This document shows positions 1-8,252 of a stretch of 64,000 nucleotides of DNA, piece by piece. Source of the stretch: Bacteroidales bacterium (lineage in GTDB: Bacteria; Bacteroidota; Bacteroidia; Bacteroidales; UBA12077); the NCBI GenBank assembly GCA_016342685.1, contig JAEINU010000001.1:124001-188000 (forward strand). The letters run 5' to 3'. Under the pieces are notes generated by a model. That model did not search any database. It saw only the letters and a program-made list of their open reading frames with translations, and was not told the origin of the DNA. Made by a program: the position numbers and the translations under genes. Within the stretch, counting starts at the first letter, position 1; every line of letters starts with the position of its first letter.

Positions 1-1
1 G

Positions 2-427
2 GTGTCTATGGTTAAATCGCAAATCCCTGATAAGGTTCGTATTCCTTCATTTATTGTAATTATTGCTTCGTTTGTTACTATGGTTGAATTATTAATGCAG
101 GCATATGTACCTTCTTTATACGACCAACTAGGATTATTTATTCCTTTAATTGTTGTTAACTGTATTGTATTAGGAAGAGCTGAAGCATTTGCATCTAAAA
201 ATAATATTGTATCATCACTAATTGATGGTTTAGGTATGGGTTTAGGCTTTTCAATGGCTTTAACTATTTTAGGTGGAATTAGAGAACTATTAGGTAGTGG
301 CTCATTCTTTGGATTTAAATTTATCCAAGGAGATGGAATGTTGGTATTTGTTCTAGCCCCAGGAGCTTTCCTTGCATTAGGTTATCTAATTGTTCTTATA
401 AATAAAATCAATAAGAAAACTGCTTAA
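2..427 (+). CDS. rnfE: Electron transport complex subunit RnfE (5' truncated by window edge)
   Basis: Membrane subunit of the Rnf complex, which couples electron transfer between ferredoxin and NAD to ion pumping across the inner membrane. The visible 141 residues are the C-terminal two thirds of a protein that is usually about 195-230 residues; the reading frame is open at base 2, so the true start is outside the window and the GTG at base 2 is not a start. Family signatures include [16 protein letters not shown], then LLMQAY and [19 protein letters not shown], spread over hydrophobic helices. rnfA follows after 10 bases, matching the usual rnf...E-A gene order. Homology to NqrD exists, but the RnfA partner downstream decides for Rnf. 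Confidence 0.93.
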   Translation: MSMVKSQIPDKVRIPSFIVIIASFVTMVELLMQAYVPSLYDQLGLFIPLIVVNCIVLGRAEAFASKNNIVSSLIDGLGMGLGFSMALTILGGIRELLGSGSFFGFKFIQGDGMLVFVLAPGAFLALGYLIVLINKINKKTA

Positions 428-437
428 TAATAGTACT

Positions 438-1010
438 ATGGAATATATTATAATAGTTATATCAGCAATATTTGTAAATAATATTGTATTAGCCCAATTT
501 CTTGGGATATGTCCTTTTTTGGGTGTTTCAAGTAAAGTAGAAACTTCTGCAGGTATGGCAGGAGCAGTTACCTTTGTTATGGTAATAGCTACAATTGTAA
601 CTTATCTATTGCAAAAATATGTATTAGCAGCTTTCGGTATTGCTTTTATGCAAACCATTACATTTATACTTGTAATTGCTTCTTTAGTTCAGTTGGTTGA
701 GATTATTCTTAAAAAAGTAAGTCCTGCAATGTATCAGGCTTTAGGTATTTTCTTACCATTAATTACAACAAACTGTGCTGTGTTAGGTGTTGCAATTCTT
801 GCTGTTCAGAAAGATTATAATTTAATGGAAAGTGTTGTTTTTGCTATTTCAAATGCCGTAGGTTTTGGTTTAGCTTTAATAACTTTTGCCGGATTACGAG
901 AACATATGGAATTGGTAAATATACCTAAAGGAATGAAAGGAGTTCCAATTGCTTTAGTAGTTGCTGGTTTGTTAGCATTAGCATTCATGGGATTTGCTGG
1001 TTTAGTATAA
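438..1010 (+). CDS. rnfA: Electron transport complex subunit RnfA
   Basis: Integral inner-membrane subunit of the Rnf ferredoxin:NAD oxidoreductase; RnfA and RnfE are inverted-topology partners in the core of the complex. The 190-residue length is normal. Visible family signatures are [19 protein letters not shown] near residue 13, [18 protein letters not shown] around 102-119, and the C-terminal end [12 protein letters not shown]. About six hydrophobic helices are visible. NqrE is homologous, but the [11 protein letters not shown] and [11 protein letters not shown] stretches are of the RnfA type. It is the last gene of the operon: it starts 10 bases after rnfE and is followed by an intrinsic terminator. 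Confidence 0.96.
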   Translation: MEYIIIVISAIFVNNIVLAQFLGICPFLGVSSKVETSAGMAGAVTFVMVIATIVTYLLQKYVLAAFGIAFMQTITFILVIASLVQLVEIILKKVSPAMYQALGIFLPLITTNCAVLGVAILAVQKDYNLMESVVFAISNAVGFGLALITFAGLREHMELVNIPKGMKGVPIALVVAGLLALAFMGFAGLV

Positions 1011-1031
1011 ATCTCATTTTAAAATAAATCT

Positions 1032-1062
1032 AAAAGAGCGACCAATTTGGTTGCTCTTTTTG
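1032..1062 (+). terminator. Rho-independent terminator of the rnf operon
   Basis: A hairpin pairs AAAGAGC-G-ACC with GGT-T-GCTCTTT (one G-T wobble) around an AATTT loop, and a T-run follows. It lies 21 bases after the rnfA stop codon. The promoter of the following sensor gene overlaps its T-run. Confidence 0.85.
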
Positions 1063-1090
1063 CTTTGTCATTATTTTTATTATAAGTTTG
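1060..1090 (+). promoter_or_regulatory. Bacteroidota-type promoter for the hybrid sensor kinase gene
   Basis: TTG (1060-1062), a 20-base spacer, then TAAGTTTG (1083-1090), an exact fit to the Bacteroidota pattern TTG-N19-21-TAnnTTTG. The transcript would start around 1096, about 28 bases before the chosen ATG at 1124. This also argues against the TTG at 1088 as a start codon, because that TTG lies inside the -7 element. Confidence 0.5.
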
Positions 1091-1123
1091 CTTTTTCAAA
1101 CCGGATCTATTAATAGGAATGTT

Positions 1124-3409
1124 ATGAAAATGAGATATCTTCTAATAGCAATAGTTTGCATACTCTTAGGTGTTCAATTACAAGCTGCTGAGAAGAAGAA
1201 TGTATTAATTTTAAATTCTTATCATAAAGGCTTACAGTGGACTGATGAAATTCAAAAAGGTATAAAAACTGGTTTGAATAGTTCAAAGCTTGAAAAAGAA
1301 ATATATACTGAGTTTTTTGATTCAAAAAGATTTTTTGATGCTTCTTATAAGCAGGTTCTGGTAGATTACCTCATGAATAAATATCAAAATCTGAAATTTG
1401 ATATAATAATTCTTTCCGATGATTATGCATTAACTTTTTTATTTGAGAATAGAGACAGTTTGTTTGGTGATGTTCCTGTTGTGTTCAGTGGAATAAATAA
1501 TCCTCATATTTACCCAAGTTCTTATACCGGTATTCTTGAAGACATAAAATATATTGAGAGTTTTGAGCTGATAAAGAAATTACATCCAAATTATTCTAAA
1601 ATTTACTTTATAGTTGATGAAACAAAAACTGGAAATATTATCTATGATCGTGCGTTTAGATTGTATCTTCCCGAACAAGGTGAATTTAATTATGAATTCC
1701 TAAGAAATTATAGTTTCGATGAATTATTCGAAAAAGTTTCAGCATTAGATGACAATGCAGTATTAATGTTAACAGCATTCACCAAAGATCGTAACAATGA
1801 ATATTGCTCTTACGATGATATTATTAAAAATCTTCGAAAACACACAAAACTTCCTATCTATGGTTCGTGGGATTTTTATTTAGGGAATGGTATTGTTGGT
1901 GGAAAGTTGAATAGTGGATATAACCAAGGATTAAGAGCAGGAGAAATTGCAAATCAAGTATTGGAAGGGAAAAATATAAACGAAATTAATATTGAAATAT
2001 CACACTCAAAATATTATTTTGATTACGTAGAGCTCAAAAGTCATAAAATAAAACGAAGATATTTACCAAAGAGTTCGATAATTATAAATCACCCTCTAAG
2101 TTTTTTGGTCGAAAATAAACAGCAAACAATATTTTTTAGTATAATATCAATCTTATTACTAATAATTATAATGATTCTTTGGTTTTTTCTTATGCTAAAA
2201 AAGAGGAAGAATAACGAAGAAATAAAATTTCGAAAAAACCTTGAGATCAGTAATGAAAAGTTGTTGTTAGCAAAAGAAAAGATAGAAGAATCTAATCGAT
2301 TGAAAACCGCATTTATTGCAAACATGTCTCATGAGTTTAGAACACCAATGAATGGAATAATTGGATTTTCAGAACTATTAAAGGACGATTCCAAAATTGA
2401 TAATGAAACAAAAAAGCGCTATTTTGAAATTATTCAGGAAAGTGGGCGAATACTCCTAAATTTAGTCGATGATATTATCGATCTTTCAAGAATTGAGTCT
2501 AGTAAATTGAGATTAAATTATAAGGAATTTAAAATAGCAGATGTTTTAGATGAGTTGCTCTCGTTTATTATATCTGAAAGAGACAATCTAAAGAAAGACA
2601 ATATTAAAATACTTCTTGAAAAAGAATTTGATTATCAGAATTTAGTAATTTATTCTGATAAGGACAGACTCAAACAAGTACTTCATAATTTATTGAGTAA
2701 TGCCTTAAAATTCACATCAAAAGGAAGCATTAGATTTGGTTTTTATATAGAATCTCCGAACATTGTTTTCTTTGTTAAAGACACAGGTATTGGTCTTTCT
2801 GATGACGAAAGAGGAATTATTTTTGATCAATTTAGACAAGTGGAAGATTACGGCACCCGCAAGTTTGGTGGCTCTGGCTTAGGTTTGTCCTTATCAAAAG
2901 GAATTGTTGAAAATTTGAAAGGACATATTTGGGTTGATTCAGAAAAAGGCGAAGGTTCAACCTTTCTATTTTCAATACCTTATAAGATGAGTCCTGAGTT
3001 TAAAAATGAGGCAAAGGAGAAATCCCATGAATCGAATTATGAGTGGCCCAATAAAACAATATTAATTGTAGAAGATGCTATTATATCTTATCAATTACTC
3101 ACAAAGTTTCTTAAAGATTGTAAGGTTAGTTTCTTACATGCAGAAGATGGCGAACAAGCTGTTAAAATGTGTAATATAAACGATGATATTGATTTGGTTT
3201 TAATGGATGTTCAGTTACCAATAATGAATGGGCTTGAAGCTACTAGGCAAATAAAGTTGATGAAACCAAACTTGCCAATAATTGCTCAAACTGCTAATGC
3301 AATGGTCGACGATCGAGCTAACATTATTAATGCAGGATGCGATGATTATATCGCAAAGCCAATAAATCGATACGAGCTTTACGAAAAAATAAATAATTTC
3401 CTACAATAG
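1124..3409 (+). CDS. Hybrid sensor histidine kinase with periplasmic substrate-binding-type sensor
   Basis: Membrane phosphorelay protein of 761 residues. Order: signal segment (1-22, ending LQAA), an ABC substrate-binding-like periplasmic domain (about 25-310, starting KKNVLILNSYHKGLQW), one transmembrane helix (about 335-360), a short coiled coil, HisKA with His403 in NMSHEFRTP, a HATPase domain (N-box LLSNALKFT, DTGIGLS, GSGLGLS) and a C-terminal receiver with phospho-acceptor Asp695 in LMDVQLP and lysine in IAKPI. The sensor type resembles ABC_sub_bind domains, so a small ligand is likely, but which one is unknown. The start was placed at ATG 1124, 4 bases after AGGAA, rather than the upstream TTG 1088. 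No DNA-binding output domain is present, so it probably passes phosphate to another protein. Confidence 0.88.
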   Translation: MKMRYLLIAIVCILLGVQLQAAEKKNVLILNSYHKGLQWTDEIQKGIKTGLNSSKLEKEIYTEFFDSKRFFDASYKQVLVDYLMNKYQNLKFDIIILSDDYALTFLFENRDSLFGDVPVVFSGINNPHIYPSSYTGILEDIKYIESFELIKKLHPNYSKIYFIVDETKTGNIIYDRAFRLYLPEQGEFNYEFLRNYSFDELFEKVSALDDNAVLMLTAFTKDRNNEYCSYDDIIKNLRKHTKLPIYGSWDFYLGNGIVGGKLNSGYNQGLRAGEIANQVLEGKNINEINIEISHSKYYFDYVELKSHKIKRRYLPKSSIIINHPLSFLVENKQQTIFFSIISILLLIIIMILWFFLMLKKRKNNEEIKFRKNLEISNEKLLLAKEKIEESNRLKTAFIANMSHEFRTPMNGIIGFSELLKDDSKIDNETKKRYFEIIQESGRILLNLVDDIIDLSRIESSKLRLNYKEFKIADVLDELLSFIISERDNLKKDNIKILLEKEFDYQNLVIYSDKDRLKQVLHNLLSNALKFTSKGSIRFGFYIESPNIVFFVKDTGIGLSDDERGIIFDQFRQVEDYGTRKFGGSGLGLSLSKGIVENLKGHIWVDSEKGEGSTFLFSIPYKMSPEFKNEAKEKSHESNYEWPNKTILIVEDAIISYQLLTKFLKDCKVSFLHAEDGEQAVKMCNINDDIDLVLMDVQLPIMNGLEATRQIKLMKPNLPIIAQTANAMVDDRANIINAGCDDYIAKPINRYELYEKINNFLQ

Positions 3410-3554
3410 AGTATCTTTTTTCTGACTTTTATCATTGTTGCAAAACATCTAATTTTATTGAATTACATGAGTTTTATCAATTTTTTCAATTTTTTTCAAA
3501 TCTAATTTTGACCCAGATAAAGTATTATTATTCATTAATAAATTTTGGGGTAAG

Positions 3555-4718
3555 ATGAATACAATAAAAAGTATCAAACAATCAAATTTCCTTATCAATA
3601 GAAGATACGAAGCTTTTGTTTTTCTAATTGGTTTCTTCGGATTTTTTGGATATTTGGGACATACAATGGGTATTACAAACCTATTAAATACCATAATGAA
3701 TACTGCTTGGGATTTACTAATGAATACAGTTTTCTTCATTATGGGTATTACTGTATTGTCGGGAGCACTCGGTAAATTAATGATAGAGTTTGGGGTAGTG
3801 CGTTTACTTGAAGTTTTTTTGGCTCCATTAATGCGACCAATATTTAGGCTGCCAGGTGTTGCATCTTTGGCTGGTTTAATGACCTTCTTTTCGGATAATC
3901 CTGCAATTATTAGTCTTTCGAATGATAAAAGTTTTAGTAAGTACTTTAAAAAATACGAATTAATTTCCTTAACAAATTTCGGAACTGCATTCGGAATGGG
4001 CTTGATTGTTTTAACATTTATGTCAAGCTTTGGTTATTTTGGACCTGCAATGATAGGTTTTTTTGGAGCAATTATTGGCGCAGTTGTTTCAACAAGACTC
4101 ATGCAAAAAATGATAAAGCCCCTATTTTCGGAAGATGAGGTATTGCAAATAGAAGAAGATTCGTCTAATATATCTTTTAAGTCAAAAGGAGGAGCTTTTT
4201 TAAGATTTCTAAATTCTATTCTTGATGGTGGAAAATCTGGAGTAGACTTAGGTTTGCAGATTATTCCAGGTGTTTTGATAATTAGTACGGTTGTAATGAT
4301 AATTACCTTCGGTCCAAAAGATCCAAGTGTTGGATATCAAGGATTAGCTTATGAAGGGGTTCCTGTTTTACCAAAGATTGCAGGTTGGGTATCTTGGTTG
4401 TTCGATGGTTTGTTTGGATTCAAATATCCAGAATTGGTAGCATTTCCAATTACTTCACTTGGGGCTGTTGGAGCTGCTCTTTCTCTTGTAAAAGAGTTTA
4501 TTAATCAGGGAATTATTACAGGGAACGAAATAGCTGTATTTACTGCAATGGGTATGTGTTGGAGTGGATATTTAAGTACTCATACAGCAATGTTAGATAC
4601 TTTAAAATTCCGTCATTTAACTTCAAAAGCATTAATCTCACATACTATCGGAGGGATTGTTGCAGGATCTGTAGCTCACTATATTTATGTTTTGTTAAAT
4701 ATTTGGTTTAATATATAA
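3555..4718 (+). CDS. Nucleoside-recognition (Gate) domain membrane protein
   Basis: Inner-membrane protein of 387 residues with about nine hydrophobic helices. It resembles the Gate/nucleoside-recognition superfamily (spore maturation A/B-like, CD0519/CD1768-type proteins): repeated small-residue-rich helices and a conserved loop MTFFSDNPAIISLSNDKSF at about residues 109-127, plus MGMCWSGYLSTHTAMLDTL near the C-terminus. The substrate is not known. The ATG follows GGGG at 3547-3550, a reasonable ribosome binding site. TAATTTTG at 3503-3510 is an exact -7 element 44 bases before the start, but no matching TTG was seen at the right distance. A strong terminator follows, so it is probably a single-gene unit. 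Confidence 0.8.
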   Translation: MNTIKSIKQSNFLINRRYEAFVFLIGFFGFFGYLGHTMGITNLLNTIMNTAWDLLMNTVFFIMGITVLSGALGKLMIEFGVVRLLEVFLAPLMRPIFRLPGVASLAGLMTFFSDNPAIISLSNDKSFSKYFKKYELISLTNFGTAFGMGLIVLTFMSSFGYFGPAMIGFFGAIIGAVVSTRLMQKMIKPLFSEDEVLQIEEDSSNISFKSKGGAFLRFLNSILDGGKSGVDLGLQIIPGVLIISTVVMIITFGPKDPSVGYQGLAYEGVPVLPKIAGWVSWLFDGLFGFKYPELVAFPITSLGAVGAALSLVKEFINQGIITGNEIAVFTAMGMCWSGYLSTHTAMLDTLKFRHLTSKALISHTIGGIVAGSVAHYIYVLLNIWFNI

Positions 4719-4746
4719 TTTAGGATTCAGTTTCAAATATTTAAGT

Positions 4747-4775
4747 AGCCTTGCATTCTTGCAAGGCTTTTTTTG
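4747..4775 (+). terminator. Rho-independent terminator
   Basis: A perfect 8-bp stem GCCTTGCA/TGCAAGGC with loop TTCT is followed by a run of seven T. It lies 29 bases after the stop of the Gate-domain gene and ends that transcript. Confidence 0.92.
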
Positions 4776-4842
4776 TTAGTATCTTTTTTCATAAATTATC
4801 GATAAAATAGCTAATTTAGTCCTTCTTAATAATATCATTCTT

Positions 4843-6972
4843 ATGAACGAGAATCACATACAAAAAATCGCTGTCAACTTAAATATTAAAGATTGGCAAG
4901 TAAAAAATACAGTTGAACTATTTAACGAAGGGGCAACAATGCCTTTTATTAGTAGATACCGTAAAGAAGCAACTGGAAGTTTAGACGAAGTTCAAATTGG
5001 AGCAATTAAAGATATGTTAACCAAGCTTCAAGAAATTGATAGTCGACGGGAAACAATATTAAAGGCAATTGATGAACAAGGAAAACTCAGTGAGGATTTA
5101 AAAAGTAGGATCGAAAATGCCCAGTCTCTTACTGAACTGGAAGATATCTATTTGCCCTATAAGCAAAAAAAGAAAACTCGGGCAACAAAGGCAAAGGAAA
5201 AGGGTTTAGAGCCCTTAGCTAAAATTATAATGAAACAGGAAGAGCTAAACCTTGAAAGTAAAGCGGAGCAATTTGTTAAGAAAGATGTTGAAAATATAGA
5301 GGAAGCTCTTCAGGGAGCACGTTATATTATTGCAGAGTGGGTTAATGAAAATGAACGAGCAAGAAATAACGTAAGAAGATTATATCAACACGAATCAATT
5401 ATACATTCGAAATCAGTAAAAGGGAAAGAATTAGAAGGGATCAAGTATAAAGATTATTTTGATTGGACTGAACCATTAAAAAAGTGCCCGTCGCACAGAT
5501 TGCTCGCAATGAGAAGAGGCGAAAATGAAGGTTTTTTAAAACTTTCGATTTCACCAGATCAAGATAAGGCAATTGAAATATTAGAAAATCAATTTGTAAA
5601 TGGAGTTTACGATGTTTCGGAACAAGTTCGTGAGGCAGTAAAGGATAGTTATAAACGATTGCTTTCGTCATCGATGGAAACCGAATTCAAGAATTCATCG
5701 AAAGAAAAAGCAGACGAAGAAGCAATAAAAGTGTTTGCCGATAATTTACGTCAGTTATTGTTAGCATCGCCTTTAGGCCAGAAAAATGTTTTAGCTATTG
5801 ATCCAGGTTTTAGGACAGGTTGTAAAATTGTGTGTTTAGATGCCCAGGGAAATTTGGTGCATAATGAAAATATATATCCACATCAACCTCAGAATGAAAA
5901 AGGGATGGCCATGAAAAAGATTGATTCCATGGTTGAGACTTTTAAAATAGATGCGATAGCTATTGGAAATGGAACTGCCAGCCGTGAAACAGAAGCTTTG
6001 GTAAAGAAGATTAAATTTACAAAAGACGTTCGTGTATTTGTAGTAAGTGAAGATGGGGCATCAATTTACTCGGCATCGTCGGTTGCACGAGAGGAGTTTC
6101 CTGAATATGATGTTACTGTGCGAGGTGCAGTCTCGATTGGTCGAAGATTAATGGATCCATTGGCCGAATTGGTAAAAATTGATGCAAAATCAATAGGTGT
6201 TGGCCAGTATCAGCACGATGTAGATCAGAATAAGTTAAAAGGTAAATTAGATCAAGTTGTAGAAAGTAGTGTTAATATGGTTGGTGTTAATTTAAATACA
6301 TCAAGCAAACACTTATTAAACTATATATCGGGTTTAGGTCCGCAACTTGCGCAGAATATAGTCGATTTTAGAAAAGAGAATGGAGCTTTTAAATCCAGAA
6401 AAGAACTGCAGAAAGTTAAGCGAATGGGTGACAAAGCTTTTCAGCAAGCCGCTGGTTTTTTAAGAATCGACAATGCTGAAAACCCGCTGGATAACAGCGC
6501 TGTTCATCCCGAAAGTTATCATATTGTTCAAAAAATGGCTTCCGATTTAAATTGCGAAGTAATTGATTTAATCAAGGATGAGAATCTGCGAAAGCAAATT
6601 AAACTAGTTAATTACGTAACAAAAACGGTTGGTTTACCAACTCTAAATGATATAATTACTGAGTTGGCAAAACCTGGACGCGACCCACGTCAAGGAATTA
6701 AAGTATTTGAATTTGCCGAAGGGATTCATAAAATTGAAGATTTATACGAAGGAATGGTGTTGCCCGGAATTGTAACAAATATTACAAATTTTGGAGCATT
6801 CGTGGATGTTGGTGTAAAACAAGATGGTTTAGTGCATATTTCTAAGCTTGCCAATAAATTTGTGTCTGATCCAAACGAAATTGTTAAATTGCATCAGCAT
6901 GTAAAGGTAAAAGTTACCGAGATTGATTTGGCAAGAAAACGTATTCAACTATCGATGAAAGATGTTGAGTAA
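4843..6972 (+). CDS. tex: Tex family RNA-binding protein (S1 domain)
   Basis: Cytoplasmic nucleic-acid-binding protein of the Tex/Spt6-like family, 709 residues, within the usual range. Order: N-terminal helical Tex region (INTERNAL motif MPFISRYRKEATG at about 33-45), YqgF/RNase-H-like domain (from about 317, VLAIDPGFRTGCK), helix-hairpin-helix segment (YISGLGPQLAQNIVDF and KVKRMGDKAFQQAAGF) and a C-terminal S1 domain (about 637-708, ITNFGAFVDVGVKQDGLVHIS). Tex is thought to act in transcription or RNA metabolism. Start ATG 4843 has no clear Shine-Dalgarno sequence, which is common in this phylum. The patatin gene begins 39 bases downstream on the same strand with no terminator between. Confidence 0.96.
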   Translation: MNENHIQKIAVNLNIKDWQVKNTVELFNEGATMPFISRYRKEATGSLDEVQIGAIKDMLTKLQEIDSRRETILKAIDEQGKLSEDLKSRIENAQSLTELEDIYLPYKQKKKTRATKAKEKGLEPLAKIIMKQEELNLESKAEQFVKKDVENIEEALQGARYIIAEWVNENERARNNVRRLYQHESIIHSKSVKGKELEGIKYKDYFDWTEPLKKCPSHRLLAMRRGENEGFLKLSISPDQDKAIEILENQFVNGVYDVSEQVREAVKDSYKRLLSSSMETEFKNSSKEKADEEAIKVFADNLRQLLLASPLGQKNVLAIDPGFRTGCKIVCLDAQGNLVHNENIYPHQPQNEKGMAMKKIDSMVETFKIDAIAIGNGTASRETEALVKKIKFTKDVRVFVVSEDGASIYSASSVAREEFPEYDVTVRGAVSIGRRLMDPLAELVKIDAKSIGVGQYQHDVDQNKLKGKLDQVVESSVNMVGVNLNTSSKHLLNYISGLGPQLAQNIVDFRKENGAFKSRKELQKVKRMGDKAFQQAAGFLRIDNAENPLDNSAVHPESYHIVQKMASDLNCEVIDLIKDENLRKQIKLVNYVTKTVGLPTLNDIITELAKPGRDPRQGIKVFEFAEGIHKIEDLYEGMVLPGIVTNITNFGAFVDVGVKQDGLVHISKLANKFVSDPNEIVKLHQHVKVKVTEIDLARKRIQLSMKDVE

Positions 6973-7011
6973 ATATTAAATAACCTTTCTTAAAAACGAG
7001 AGAATAAGCGT

Positions 7012-7902
7012 ATGAAACAAAAGGTGTCATTGGTATTATCGGGCGGTGGGGCAAGAGGAATTGCTCATATTGGTGTAATCGAAGAAATTGAGAAACAAGA
7101 TCTCGAAATTGTTTCCATTTCGGGCACGTCTATGGGTGCGATGGTTGGTGGTGCTTATGCTTTAGGTAAAATTGCCGAGTTCAAAAAATGGCTGTATACA
7201 CTCGATAAAAGGAAGGTATTTAGTCTTGTCGATTTTACTTTTGGTTCGCAAGGTTTAGTTAAAGGCGATAAGGTTTTTAATACAATAAAAGAATTTATTG
7301 ATGATGATCAGATTGAAGATTTGAAAATTCATTATGTTGCTACTGCAACTGATATAATTAACAGGAAAGAAGTTGTTTTTAATAAAGGGAGTGTTTTTGA
7401 TGCTATTCGTGCATCCGTTGCAATTCCAACTGTATTTACACCTGTAAAAACAAAAGAGGGATTGCTCGTGGATGGTGGTGTTATGAATAACATTCCGGTA
7501 AATCATGTAAAAAAAACATCTGATGATTTGCTTATTGTTGTTAATGTAAACGCAGACATTCCGATTCTTCAGCATGCACTATCAAGAAAAGAAGTAGAAA
7601 AGAAACAATCTATCTATTTACATAAAATTAAAGAATTTAGGGATCATTTACACAAAACGTCTCCTTCAGATCATAAAGAAAAGCTTGGTTATATTAACTT
7701 AATCGACAAAACAATTAGTTTAATGATGCATCATATGTCTCAAATGTCACTTAAAACATATAACCCCGACATTCTTATTAATATATCCAGAAAATCGTGT
7801 AGTACGTTTGATTTTTTTCGTGCCGAAGAATTAGTAGAGATTGGTAAGATTACTGCAGAAAAAAGTTTTAATCAGTTTAAAAGTGACGAGATTAAAGATT
7901 AA
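7012..7902 (+). CDS. Patatin-like phospholipase family protein
   Basis: Serine hydrolase of 296 residues with the patatin Ser-Asp dyad: oxyanion loop SGGGARG (10-16), nucleophile Ser40 in GTSMG, and Asp154 in DGG. No signal peptide is visible, so a cytoplasmic (RssA/YlbK-like) enzyme acting on phospholipid or acyl esters is likely; the actual substrate is not known. The C-terminal third (from about 195) is less typical and may form a helical extension. It follows tex by 39 bases and may be cotranscribed. Its stop codon overlaps the stop of a decayed gene on the other strand (7899-8123). Confidence 0.88.
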   Translation: MKQKVSLVLSGGGARGIAHIGVIEEIEKQDLEIVSISGTSMGAMVGGAYALGKIAEFKKWLYTLDKRKVFSLVDFTFGSQGLVKGDKVFNTIKEFIDDDQIEDLKIHYVATATDIINRKEVVFNKGSVFDAIRASVAIPTVFTPVKTKEGLLVDGGVMNNIPVNHVKKTSDDLLIVVNVNADIPILQHALSRKEVEKKQSIYLHKIKEFRDHLHKTSPSDHKEKLGYINLIDKTISLMMHHMSQMSLKTYNPDILINISRKSCSTFDFFRAEELVEIGKITAEKSFNQFKSDEIKD

Positions 7903-8123
7903 TAGAGAACTTCTCCGCAGGTTTCTTTCCCGTTCTTGATATCCATTCGAAATAACTCAATGTATTTTATGTCAGGCCATAATCTAGAATTAACGGTTTC
8001 AATATACATATGATCTAATATAGAATTTGTATTATTGATATTTACACTTTTTATGGAAGCGTCAGAACTTAAATTTTTAACAAAAAAACTAAGTTTTAAT
8101 AAATTACATAGTATAGATTTTTA
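7899..8123 (-). pseudogene. C-terminal remnant of a DUF4833-like protein
   Basis: The minus strand has an open frame of 74 codons with no usable start, ending in VLY-stop. Its last 49 residues align without gaps to the C-terminus of the intact gene at 10696-11226; I count 25 identities by hand, including NIN, LD.MYI, WPD.K.IEL and VLY. The frame is closed by stops upstream, and the N-terminal half of the family is missing, so this is a broken copy. It occupies most of the 350 bases between the patatin gene and the first TonB receptor. The rest of that gap is AT-rich, and I see nothing further in it. Confidence 0.72.
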
Positions 8124-8252
8124 TTTGAGATGTACTTTAATCAAATTTTATTATATTTATAACGTATATTTAAATTGATTGGGGTTAGAAATTATTTATA
8201 ATAAGTATTCTATTGTAGTATGGAATACAGGTTTATTAAAGACCCAATCTTT

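Noticed and set aside
1088-1123. TTG start that would lengthen the hybrid sensor by 12 residues
   Set aside because: It lies inside the predicted -7 element, while ATG 1124 has AGGAA in front and places the signal segment at the N-terminus.
3455-3739. Minus-strand frame overlapping the start of the Gate-domain gene
   Set aside because: Covers the antisense of a well-supported membrane protein and the promoter region; its sequence shows no coding pattern.
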